From Archaeoglobaceae archaeon (lineage in GTDB: Archaea > Halobacteriota > Archaeoglobi > Archaeoglobales > JdFR-42), in the NCBI GenBank assembly GCA_015523685.1, contig WAJW01000031.1, forward strand, positions 1 through 9,768: a stretch of 9,768 nt of DNA, in the 5' to 3' direction. The position numbers and the translations under genes were made by a program. A model generated the notes under the pieces. It had not been told where the DNA came from, searched no databases, and worked only from the letters and a program-made list of their open reading frames with translations. Positions within the stretch are counted from its first letter, which is position 1, and each line of letters opens with the position of its first letter. Positions 1 to 6,744 of this stretch are shown in pieces.

Positions 1-380
1 TCACGGTGACAGATATATCTGCGGATGGCTTCACAGTAACGTATCATCTACAGGCTCCACAGACAGAGGGCATTTACACATTCTCAGGCACATACCAGCC
101 AATGGAGGCTTCATCATCGACAATCGGAGGAGACACAACAATCCAGATCTCTCAAGGAGAAATCATCCCGGACAGCGTAGATGATGCTTTAGAACAAATA
201 GTATCCAAATATTATTCAAGCTTTGACTGGACAACTCAAACTCCATCAAGACAGGACGTTTTGCAAGCAGTTATAGCTGCTGTTGGTCAGTATTTCTCAA
301 CTAATGATCAAGCTTTGAAGCAGGAGATAGTCAGTGATGTGATACAGCTAGTTGGGCTTTACTTCAGCCTAACAGCATGA
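1..380 (+). CDS. 3' end of a probable secreted/surface protein with a dockerin-like helical tail
   Basis: The gene enters from the left edge; codons begin at base 3, so the GTG at 6 is probably internal rather than the start. About 125 residues are visible. The first ~50 (TVTYHLQAP, EGIYTFSGTY, then GGDTTIQI) read like the end of a beta-sandwich domain of the type found in archaeal extracellular proteins. The last ~65 residues contain two similar amphipathic helices, around DVLQAVIAAVGQYFS and EIVSDVIQLVGLYFS, recalling the repeated helices of dockerin-like tails in archaeal surface proteins. No Asp-rich calcium loop is visible, so a true type I dockerin is not supported. There is no C-terminal membrane anchor; the protein stops at TGA 378-380. 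Function unknown; extracellular location is inference from composition (rich in S, T, Q, few charged residues). Confidence 0.6.
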   Translation, partial: TVTDISADGFTVTYHLQAPQTEGIYTFSGTYQPMEASSSTIGGDTTIQISQGEIIPDSVDDALEQIVSKYYSSFDWTTQTPSRQDVLQAVIAAVGQYFSTNDQALKQEIVSDVIQLVGLYFSLTA

Positions 381-388
381 AGCTTAAG

Positions 389-413
389 TAATATTTTTAT
401 TATTTATTTTTGT
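389..413 (+). terminator. T-rich terminator after the surface-protein gene
   Basis: Starting 9 bases after the TGA at 378-380 there are three T-runs (TTTTT, TTT, TTTTT) within 25 bases. Archaeal RNA polymerase terminates on U-rich tracts without needing a hairpin, so this is a good candidate end for the plus-strand transcript. Confidence 0.5.
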
Positions 414-494
414 ATTCTGAGCTTAAAACAGGAAATAACATTGTATTTGCATTTGGTAAGAATTAAATAACTTCTCTCTATTTTTGATCTATAA

Positions 495-790
495 CAAGCC
501 CCCAGAGAGTTAGGTGTTCTCGATACAAAACTTGATATGAGGATTCTTCCATAGTCGATCAACCTTATACTTGAGCTGTGGGATATTAAAGAGCAGGTTA
601 AAGAAAAGAACAGTGAAATGCAATAAATACAGGAAAGTTACAAGGATGGTCTCCCTAATAATTGAATCCCAAAATCAGTCGATGTTTAGTGAAAAAAAGG
701 AGGTCTCTTTCTTCAGTAAGGCATAGAAAGTTCAAAACACGAGTGAAGATTGAGCCGTTAAGAAATCAACTTCGAAATCTTTATTTTTAG
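495..790 (+). pseudogene. Possible decayed coding region (relic, family unknown)
   Basis: Reading from base 495 gives protein-like text broken by stops: first LGVLDTKLDMRILP, then TAG (552-554), then LILELWDIKEQVKEKNSEMQ, then TAA (585-587), then IQESYKDGLPNN and TGA (663-665). TAG and TAA are each one C-to-T change from a glutamine codon. A second open stretch in another frame, roughly 662-790, yields a very basic peptide (KKRRS, HRKFKTRVKIEP) ending in TAG at 788-790. Charged, coiled-coil-like composition with clean codons between stops suggests an old gene with nonsense and frameshift mutations, but AT-rich DNA can imitate this by chance. I do not recognise a family. Confidence 0.22.
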
Positions 791-838
791 CTTAAGAAGC
801 CTGAAATACGGAATTAAAACTTCAACAGTTGACTTGTA

Positions 839-859
839 ATCTATACTTAAAGTATAGAT
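839..859. repeat. Perfect 21-base palindrome (10-base arms)
   Basis: The arm ATCTATACTT (839-848) and its exact reverse complement AAGTATAGAT (850-859) flank a single A. Such a compact, perfect inverted repeat is the right size and symmetry for a dimeric regulator site, but no gene starts nearby. It could equally be a relic of a mobile element end or a short DNA hairpin. Confidence 0.6.
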
Positions 860-1052
860 GTTACCGTGATTTTGGGTCAATGTTTGTGTTATCCTAGATC
901 AATTCACCGCCTTCTATGTTGTGCCCGTCGATGCCATGGTATCAATTGTAAGAAATCAGGTTGGTTGTGAATTTCGATAAAATCGAAGGCATAAACATAT
1001 ATCCTCTATTCACCGATACCACTTATCTATTTGCTGATATATATCATTAAAT

Positions 1053-1070
1053 TATAATTTAAAAATTATA
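1053..1070. repeat. 18-base AT-only palindrome
   Basis: TATAATTT (1053-1060) and AAATTATA (1063-1070) are exact reverse complements separated by AA. It sits in the most AT-rich part of the gap, where chance palindromes are more likely, so significance is modest. Confidence 0.4.
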
Positions 1071-1134
1071 GTTTAAGAAGATGACATTTAAATTCAACTA
1101 ACCATAATTATCTATTATTATTTTTTTTACATTA

Positions 1135-1164
1135 TTTAGATATAAACGAATTTTTAGATATAAA
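1135..1164. repeat. 12-base direct repeat TTTAGATATAAA
   Basis: TTTAGATATAAA occurs at 1135-1146 and again at 1153-1164, an 18-base period, about 55 bases beyond the dppF stop. It may be a binding site pair, a replication-slippage duplication, or coincidence in AT-rich sequence. Confidence 0.45.
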
Positions 1165-1204
1165 GACAGAGCTGGATCAGGTTGAATCGGGCAGGCTATT
1201 ATCC

Positions 1205-1216
1205 GTAAAAAATTGA
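1205..1216 (-). terminator. Oligo-T terminator of the dpp operon
   Basis: On the minus strand the dppF TGA is followed after 7 bases by TTTTTT (plus-strand A-run 1207-1212). No further minus-strand gene follows, so this is a reasonable archaeal termination point for the transporter operon. It is a single short run, so readthrough is possible. Confidence 0.4.
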
Positions 1217-1219
1217 GGA

Positions 1220-2173
1220 TCACTCATAGAGAAAGCATCTTACCACGTGATCTTCTGCGATTTTTATAAGTTCTGGCTCTGATGCCAGACATATCTCCCT
1301 GGCCATCGGACATCTGCTGTAAAACCTGCATCCCTCACCTTCATGCATTTTTTCCTCAGGAATTATGGGTTTCCACTCTCTCCCCGGGCTGGGAATTGAG
1401 GAGATGAGTATGTTGGTGTATGGGTGAAGGGGTGATTCGGAAATGGCATCAATGCTCCCTTCCTCCACTATCTTCCCCCTGTACATAACACCCACTCTAT
1501 CGCTTATTGAAAGCACCACGCTCAGATCGTGAGAGATGAAGAGGTATGAGATGCGGAATTCCTCCTGCAGTTTCTTCAGGAGTTTTATTATCTGTGCCTG
1601 AACAGAAACATCCAGCGAAGAGGTGACCTCATCTGCAACCACAAATTCGGGTTTAAATGCCATTGCCCTTGCTATGGCGACCCTCTGCCTCTCCCCCCCA
1701 CTGAGCTGATGGGGATATCTGTGTGCATACTCGGGATCCAGACCAACCTCGATGAGAAGCTCTTTCAGGGTTTCCTCATCCACCTCAAATCCATGAATTC
1801 TAAGCGGATCGAGTATGATGTCCCTGATCTTTTTCCTCGGGTTCAGGGATGAATAGGGGTTCTGAAAAACGATCTGCATGTGTCTTCTTATTGGCTTCAT
1901 CTCCTTCTCGTTCAGATCCGTAATATCCCTCCCGCTGAAAATGATCTCCCCTGAAGTGGGCTCTTCAAGTTTTATCACCGTCCTGCCCAGAGTGCTCTTG
2001 CCTGAACCGCTCTCTCCAACAAGACCATAGGTCTGTTCCCTGTCCACCGTCAGATCAACCCCATCCACCGCCTTCACGATCCTTTTCTCTCTCCTGAAAT
2101 ATTCGGTGATGCTTGATGGGGGCTCAACATAGTATTTTTTCAGGTCTTTTACGGATAGCAGGGGTAATTTCAA
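1220..2173 (-). CDS. dppF: Peptide/nickel-type ABC importer ATPase, DppF/OppF subunit
   Basis: Cytoplasmic ATP-hydrolysing subunit of an oligopeptide-type importer, 317 residues, normal for the family. Visible motifs: Walker A GESGSGKST (53-61), Q-loop Gln104, signature LSGGERQR (157-164), Walker B ending in DE (181-182), D-loop SLD and switch His215. The D-E-P-T motif is instead D-E-V-T, a mild deviation. The C-terminal oligo_HPY tail carries Cys282, Cys288, Cys295 and Cys313, spaced C-x5-C-x6-C-x17-C, the pattern linked to an iron-sulfur cluster in some Opp/Dpp ATPases. The start is TTG (2173-2171), chosen because GGGGTGA (2178-2184) lies four bases upstream, and because TTG overlaps the dppD stop as TTGA, implying translational coupling. 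Last gene of the operon. DppF versus OppF naming is by homology only; the substrate is unknown. Confidence 0.9.
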   Translation of the reverse strand: MKLPLLSVKDLKKYYVEPPSSITEYFRREKRIVKAVDGVDLTVDREQTYGLVGESGSGKSTLGRTVIKLEEPTSGEIIFSGRDITDLNEKEMKPIRRHMQIVFQNPYSSLNPRKKIRDIILDPLRIHGFEVDEETLKELLIEVGLDPEYAHRYPHQLSGGERQRVAIARAMAFKPEFVVADEVTSSLDVSVQAQIIKLLKKLQEEFRISYLFISHDLSVVLSISDRVGVMYRGKIVEEGSIDAISESPLHPYTNILISSIPSPGREWKPIIPEEKMHEGEGCRFYSRCPMAREICLASEPELIKIAEDHVVRCFLYE

Positions 2174-2991
2174 GTTTTCACCCCGTTGAAGATTGTTTTT
2201 ATATCTCTATCCATCCTTGGAATGGATTCCATGAGAAGTTTTGTGTAATGGTGTTCCGGGGACATGACTATATCTTCGGTCTCTCCCATCTCCACTATCT
2301 CTCCCCGGTACATCACCGCAATCCTGTCGCATATGTGGGATGCAAGGGACAGATCATGTGTTATGAATATTATTGAGGTTTTACGCTCCCTTATCATCTC
2401 TTTCATCAGGTTTATCACCATGGCCTGAGTAATCACGTCAAGGGCAGTTGTGGGCTCGTCCGCAATGACGAGAGATGGAGAGCAGGAAAATGCTATCCCT
2501 ATCATGACCCTCTGGCACATCCCTCCACTGAGCTGATGAGGGTACTTGTTCAGAACATCCCTTGCCTGTGGTATTCCAACCCTCTTAAGTAGATTTTCAG
2601 CCTCTTTTTCAGCCTTATTCTTGTCCAGACCTCTGTGGAGTCTGAGAATGTCGGTTATCTGATCCTTAATTTTGAATGCGGGATTCAGTGAGGAAAGGGG
2701 GTCCTGCTGAACCGCTGTAATCTCCCTCCCGCGTATCTTCCGCATTTCATCTTCATTCAGGTCAAGAAGGTTTCTTCCCTTGAAAAGGATCCTCCCTTCA
2801 GCAATCCTTCCATTTTTTGGCAGAAGCCTGAGAATTGACTTTCCCGTCACCGACTTACCGGTTCCTGACTCTCCAACAAGCCCGAGAATTTCCCCGTAAT
2901 CAACGTGAAAGCTCACTCCATTCAGAGCCCTGAAAATGCCTTTCGTTGTTAGAAATTCAACGACAAGATCTTCCACCTCAAGCACTCTCAT
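2170..2991 (-). CDS. dppD: Peptide/nickel-type ABC importer ATPase, DppD/OppD subunit
   Basis: Partner ATPase to DppF; the two form the heterodimeric motor under the DppB-DppC channel. At 273 residues it is about 50 shorter than typical DppD. Motifs are complete: Walker A GESGTGKS (40-47), Q-loop near Gln95-96, signature LSGGMCQR (154-161), Walker B LVIADEP (174-180), D-loop ALD and switch His212. The HHYTKLLMESIP segment that begins the oligo_HPY tail is present, but the chain ends soon after and lacks the cysteine cluster found in DppF. No leftover tail coding is seen after the stop because dppF begins at once, so the short form looks native. ATG start is supported by a perfect GAGGTGA site four bases upstream, which contains the dppC stop codon. 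Confidence 0.9.
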   Translation of the reverse strand: MRVLEVEDLVVEFLTTKGIFRALNGVSFHVDYGEILGLVGESGTGKSVTGKSILRLLPKNGRIAEGRILFKGRNLLDLNEDEMRKIRGREITAVQQDPLSSLNPAFKIKDQITDILRLHRGLDKNKAEKEAENLLKRVGIPQARDVLNKYPHQLSGGMCQRVMIGIAFSCSPSLVIADEPTTALDVITQAMVINLMKEMIRERKTSIIFITHDLSLASHICDRIAVMYRGEIVEMGETEDIVMSPEHHYTKLLMESIPRMDRDIKTIFNGVKT

Positions 2992-2995
2992 GTTC

Positions 2996-3002
2996 TCACC
3001 TC
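2996..3002 (-). promoter_or_regulatory. Ribosome binding site of dppD overlapping the dppC stop
   Basis: Minus strand reads GAGGTGA, then GAAC, then ATG. The TGA inside the site is the stop codon of dppC, so translation of dppC would end directly on the dppD ribosome site, favouring coupled, matched synthesis of the subunits. Confidence 0.8.
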
Positions 3003-3850
3003 ATCAATGACAAACGTGGATCAATTTTCTCTCTCAGTCCATCTCCGAGAGCATTCAGTCCCAGAATTACCACAATTGTGCATATCATCGGGAAGAACAT
3101 GCCCCACCAGCCCTCCCTGAAGTAAGCGAGCCCTTCTGAGATCATGGAGCCCCACGATGGTGTGAAGGCTCTGACACCCAGCCCCACATAGCTCAGGAGT
3201 ATCTCAACGGTTATGGCAATACTCATCTCGATCGTGGAAAGTATAACGAGGAGGGGTACGACGTTGGGAAAGATCTCCCGGGCAAGAATGTAGGATCTGG
3301 GCATTCCAAGTGCCCTGCTTGCAAGTATAAAATCCCTCTCTCTCAGACTTATTGCTTCTGATCTGATCACCCTTGCAAACCTCGTCCAGTCTATCAGCAC
3401 AATTGCAAGAATGACGTTTCTCAATCCCACTCCAAGTATTGTGATCAGGGCGAGGGCCAGCAGAACCGGGGGAAAGGACATCCAGATGTCCACGATCCTC
3501 ATTATCGCATCATCTATTGAACCTTTGAAAAATCCTGCCACCATGCCTATGAAGGTGCCTATGGCAGCGGTGGATATGGTTGCAACAACCGCCACCGTTG
3601 ACGCAACCCTTGCCCCGTATATCAACCTGCTCAGAATATCCCTTCCCAGGCTATCCGTCCCCAGGGGATAATTTCCGGTTCCACCCTTCATCCAGAATGG
3701 TGGTCTGTATGCCATTGTGAGGTTCTGTTCGTTGGGGTCATGAGGGGCTATAAATGGAGCAAATATTGCTGTAAAAAATAGAATGATCAGGATCACAAGG
3801 CCAAAGACTATTTTAAAGCTCATGTATCTTTTCAGGTCACTCAACATCAT
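2996..3850 (-). CDS. dppC: Peptide/nickel-type ABC importer permease, DppC/OppC subunit
   Basis: Inner-membrane permease, 284 residues from ATG 3850, normal for DppC. It opens with a membrane segment (about 12-35), the OppC_N signature PHDP, then LGTDSLGRD (63-71), and the BPD_transp_1 domain with the EAA coupling loop (about 171-199, ERDFILASRALGM) that docks on the ATPases. It ends in the family-typical GDGLREKIDPRL. The frame is open upstream through to 4864, giving an apparent 622-residue fusion, but that comes from a frameshift in dppB (see dppB). The true start is near 3850: ATG 3850 overlaps the restored dppB stop as TGATG. ATG 3847 or TTG 3844 are alternatives, the latter five bases after GGGGTGA (3850-3856). 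Appears intact. Confidence 0.85.
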   Translation of the reverse strand: MMLSDLKRYMSFKIVFGLVILIILFFTAIFAPFIAPHDPNEQNLTMAYRPPFWMKGGTGNYPLGTDSLGRDILSRLIYGARVASTVAVVATISTAAIGTFIGMVAGFFKGSIDDAIMRIVDIWMSFPPVLLALALITILGVGLRNVILAIVLIDWTRFARVIRSEAISLRERDFILASRALGMPRSYILAREIFPNVVPLLVILSTIEMSIAITVEILLSYVGLGVRAFTPSWGSMISEGLAYFREGWWGMFFPMICTIVVILGLNALGDGLREKIDPRLSLMR

Positions 3851-4864
3851 CACCCCAGCTCTATCTTTGGATTCAGAATCGTGTACGTGAGATCGATAAT
3901 GAAGTTGGGTTACGACCACTATGAGGGCATAGACCATCACGATTCCCTGCAGAAGGGGAAGGTCCTTGTACTGCACCGCTGTAAATAGCAGGGTTCCCAT
4001 CCCCGGATAGCCGAAGATGTACTCCACGATTATGCTTCCACCCATCAGAAATGTGAACTGAACTCCAAGGATTGTTATTGTTGGAATAAGAGCATTTTTA
4101 AGTGCTCTGACGAAAATTATTTGTTTCTCGGGAAGCCCCTTCATCCTGTCCGTGAATATATAGTCCTCTTCAAGAACATTTAGAAGGCTGGATTTAAGTG
4201 TTCTGTGCAGGATGGCTATCAGGCTGAGGGCAAGGGAAATTGATGGAAGGATGATGTGGGAGAGAGCACTCTTAAATCCTGCAAGGTTTCCGGTTACAAG
4301 GGTGTCGATGAGGTAAAAGCCGGTTATCTGTCTTACGGATACATCAATGTCTATCCTGCCGGAAACCGGCAAAACCTGAAGTATCGCCCCGAACACTATG
4401 ATGAAAATAATACCCCATAGAAAGTGAGGGAGTGAGAATCCAAGGAATGAAAAACCCGTCAGAATTCTGTCATACCATCCTCCTGATTTCACCGCGGAGA
4501 CAATACCTATCCCCACTCCTATGAGAAAAGCAATTAGAATGCTTACGATCACGAGCTCGAGGGTTGCGGGAAGTCTGCCAAGTATGAGAGACATGACGTC
4601 TGCATTGTATCTTATTGAAGTCCCGAAATTTCCGTGGAGAAAGTCAGACAGCCACCTCACATACTGAACGTGAATGGGCAGATCAAAGCCAAGCTGGTGT
4701 CTGAGCCTTTCAATGTCCTCAACCGATGCAGTTGGACTGACCATCATCAGTATAGGATCTCCGGGTATGATTCTGAAGAGAACGAAACCTATTATGGAAA
4801 CCCCAAAAATGGATATGACCATGTAAAAAATACGGCGGACTAAGTAGACAGAAGACACACCCAT
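3850..4864 (-). pseudogene. dppB: Peptide/nickel-type ABC importer permease DppB, single-base frameshift near the 3' end
   Basis: Inner-membrane permease partnering DppC. From ATG 4864 the frame gives 319 correct DppB residues: N-terminal membrane segment with FRIIPGDP (30-37), EAA loop (about 232-262, EEDYIFTDRMKGL) and EYIFGYPGMG (281-290). After Thr319 the reading becomes unrelated (QLHYRSHVHDSES). Removing one C from the CCC run at 3907-3909 restores NFIIDLTYTILNPKIELG and a TGA at 3850-3852, the standard DppB C-terminus, for a 337-residue protein with TGATG coupling to dppC. Translated as it stands, DppB would be fused through an odd 19-residue linker to the entire DppC. Weak ribosome site GAGGGA lies five bases before ATG. 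A sequencing indel in a C-run, a real mutation, or programmed slippage cannot be told apart here; the first two are more likely. Confidence 0.8.
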
Positions 4865-4896
4865 GTTCGTCCCTCAAAAAAAGGAAAGGGAGGGTT

Positions 4897-6501
4897 TCAG
4901 TAGCTCATGTAGTATGGCAGTACGAATCCCTGGGGCCATGGCTCGTAGTTTATCTCCTTTCTCATTATTATGGGCTGTGCAAGCTGGTAGAGCGGTATTA
5001 CAAGCCCGTTCTCCACAACCCACCTGGCAGCCTCTTTTGCCTTTTCGTACCTGACACTGTCGTCCTTCTCGGTGAAAACAGGAGTGAGTTTTTCCACTGC
5101 AGCATCCATCAACCCGGTGTAATCCTTGAGTCCAGCCGATTTAAGACCTCTCCACGCGGAGAACGGCGAGTTGGGGAACTGTGAGTAGCCTATGGAGTTT
5201 ATGGGGCCTCCGGTTGCATTCGACCACACGTAGAAGGCAAGATGTGCGAGTTTTCCTGAATTTCTGAATTCGAAGAACTGGGCAAGGGTGATTGTTTCTA
5301 TGTCTGCCTGAACCCCCACGTTCCTCCACATTCCTGCGATTGCCTGAATAACCTCATAATCCCTTGCAACAAATCCCTTCGTTGTCATCACCCTGATCTT
5401 CAATGGGTTGCTCTCTGAATATCCGGCACTTTAAAGGAGTGATTTCGCCTTGTCCGGGTCGTAGGGGAATTTGTAATTGGGGTCATATGCCTTGTATCCC
5501 GGAGCCTCCGTTGTGGACAGAGGTCTTCCAAATCCAAGGAGGACGTTCTTCACTATGCTCTCCTTGTCGATCGCATAGTGGAGGGCAAGTCTCACATTTT
5601 TGTCAGCGAATTCTTCATAGTAAGGTGCAACAAACAGCTGTGCAACATCTGTGACGAAAGATCTGACACCCTTGAGGGATGGTAGTGAATCAAGCCTGTC
5701 GTAGTCGGAGATGTCTATCTCCAGAGTGAAATCCGATGTGAGCGACTCAACCTCCGCAGCTCTGGATTTCGGATCGAGAACCTCTTTAAATACAACTTCT
5801 TTCACGGGTGGAGGGCCCATCCAGTAATCTTCATGAGCTTCGAGTTCAAGAACTCCATTTCCATAGCTCTTTACCTTGTAAGGCCCTGAACCCAAGGGTT
5901 TTTTTGAAAACTCGTCCTCTCCAACCTTCTCCCAGTAATCCTTTGATACCACAAAAGCATCGAGAAAGCCGAGCCACGCGGTAAAGGATGGATCAAACTT
6001 GCTGAGCTTCACGCTCACCTCATAATTTCCCGTTGCTTCAATGACCTCCATCTTCTTCCATACACCCGCATAAGCATTTCCCGGGTCCTTCATCCTTTCA
6101 AAGCTGAAAACAACATCTTCTGCTGTTAATCCTGTGCCATCGTGGAAAACAACCCCCTTTCTAACCTTCATCGTCAGTGAAAGCCTGTCATCACTCCACT
6201 TTACCTCTTCAAGAATTCCGGGCTGGTATTCAAGATTTCTGTCCTGTGTCAGAAATCTGTCCAGGATGGCAGCCACAGGAGATTCTGCAAGCATATTTCT
6301 ATGCACCTTGTATGGATGGAGTGTTGTGATCTCCGTGGGCCATGCTATGACAATCTTCGACGGTTTGGCTTTTTCGGGAGTGGGAGTTGTGGTGGGTTGC
6401 TTCTCTGCACACCCCAGAACGGAAATACCACCGATCACAAGAGATCCACCTATTATCGCCCTTTTCATAAATTCTCTTCTGTACAGCTTTCCTCTTTCCA
6501 C
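4897..6501 (-). pseudogene. dppA: Solute-binding lipoprotein DppA/OppA (SBP_bac_5), interrupted by an in-frame stop
   Basis: Extracytoplasmic substrate receptor of the importer. GTG start at 6501 has GAGGTGA four bases upstream. Residues 1-31 form a Tat-like lipoprotein signal: RREFMKR, a hydrophobic stretch, then the lipobox VLGC, followed by a Thr/Pro linker. The SBP_bac_5 signature is clear (MKVRKGVVFHDGTGLTAEDV, about 111-130). After residue 356 (KAKSLL) there is TAA at 5431-5433. In the same frame the coding continues SAGYSESNPLKIRVMT for 177 more residues to TGA 4897-4899, a normal C-terminal lobe. With the stop counted as one residue, the total is 534, a usual family length. TAA is one substitution from AAA, GAA or CAA, and Lys or Glu is common at this place. 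Without readthrough the product lacks its C-terminal third. The TTG at 5403 has no ribosome site, so a separate second gene is unlikely. Confidence 0.85.
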
Positions 6502-6505
6502 TGGA

Positions 6506-6512
6506 TCACCTC
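6506..6512 (-). promoter_or_regulatory. Ribosome binding site deciding the GTG start of dppA
   Basis: Minus strand GAGGTGA, four-base spacer TCCA, then GTG. The perfect match to the archaeal anti-SD and the same four-base spacing seen at dppD and dppF fix the unusual GTG start. Confidence 0.8.
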
Positions 6513-6536
6513 ATTGTATGGATTTTTCATTATGGT

Positions 6537-6550
6537 TTCCATGTTCCATG
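6537..6550. repeat. Tandem 7-base repeat at the dpp promoter
   Basis: TTCCATG occurs twice without a gap (minus strand CATGGAACATGGAA), lying directly downstream of the TATA box and before the expected transcription start. This is a common place for an archaeal repressor site, so it may be an operator for the transporter operon. Only two copies are present, so chance is possible. Confidence 0.3.
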
Positions 6551-6565
6551 TATTTATCCATTTCG
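6550..6565 (-). promoter_or_regulatory. Putative TATA box and BRE for the dpp operon
   Basis: Minus strand CGAAATGG (BRE-like, 6565-6558) is followed by ATAAATAC (6557-6550). About 48 bases separate it from the GTG start, giving a predicted leader of roughly 25 bases that would include the GAGGTGA site. Confidence 0.5.
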
Positions 6566-6624
6566 AATTTTAGGTTTGAATTTCAGGGTGAGGGAGAATG
6601 GAAAGATTAACAATAATATTAGCT

Positions 6625-6640
6625 TTAATTAGCTAATTAA
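6625..6640. repeat. Perfect 16-base palindrome upstream of dppA
   Basis: TTAATTAGCTAATTAA is its own reverse complement. It lies about 125-140 bases upstream of the dppA start and about 60 upstream of its TATA box, in the otherwise featureless gap 6502-6744 between dppA and the hydrolase gene. It could be a regulator site or part of the hydrolase transcript's end. Confidence 0.45.
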
Positions 6641-6744
6641 GCAGAATTAAAGTGTTTTTATTGTTGAATTCTCTCTGAGATTTGTTATCTATTGACATCA
6701 AGGTAACTTCTGTCACTGGAAGGGTCAGGAGAGTTGTTCAATCG

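Larger units (their letters stand above)
381..1219. other. Long AT-rich gap with no intact gene
   Basis: About 840 bases lie between the surface-protein gene and the 3' end of dppF. No open frame with a credible start and ribosome site is present on either strand. The stretch 1040-1170 is extremely AT-rich. Distinct items inside it are listed separately: a possible decayed coding region (495-790), a 21-base palindrome (839-859), an 18-base palindrome (1053-1070), a 12-base direct repeat (1135-1164) and the dppF terminator. Shorter echoes are also seen: TTCGAT-AAA-ATCGAA at 973-987, TGGTATC (937-943) inverted as GATACCA (1015-1021), and ATTCACCG repeated at 902 and 1009. I found no tRNA, rRNA or CRISPR pattern. 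Gaps this long are unusual for compact archaeal genomes and often mark decayed or inserted DNA. Confidence 0.6.

Noticed and set aside
699..704. GGAGGT, a good Shine-Dalgarno match in the gap
   Set aside because: No start codon at a suitable distance opens a frame of useful length.
973..987. Short inverted repeat TTCGAT-AAA-ATCGAA
   Set aside because: Six-base arms in AT-rich DNA are expected by chance and no gene or T-run follows.
1085..1216. A small plus-strand ORF ending in a protein-like tail (EFLDIKTELDQVESGRLLS)
   Set aside because: No start codon or ribosome site after the preceding stop, and much of it is low-complexity AT-rich DNA. At most another relic.
381..1219. CRISPR array, tRNA or insertion sequence in the gap
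   Set aside because: No regularly spaced repeats, cloverleaf-like segment, intact transposase or paired terminal repeats with target duplication were seen.
3411..3671. Plus-strand ORFs opposite the permease, SBP and isomerase genes
   Set aside because: They are antisense shadows of well-supported genes, with no ribosome sites or recognisable domains.
2996..4864. A true fused DppB-DppC permease
   Set aside because: The linker is out-of-frame translation of the normal DppB C-terminus; the correct end and stop exist in the other frame.
4897..5403. A separate 168-residue gene starting at TTG 5403
   Set aside because: It is in the same frame as the preceding ORF, continues the solute-binding protein without a gap, and has no ribosome site. 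It is the 3' part of dppA after the internal TAA.
5431..5433. Programmed recoding of the dppA stop (selenocysteine or pyrrolysine)
   Set aside because: The codon is TAA, which is not used for either, and no recoding hairpin is evident.
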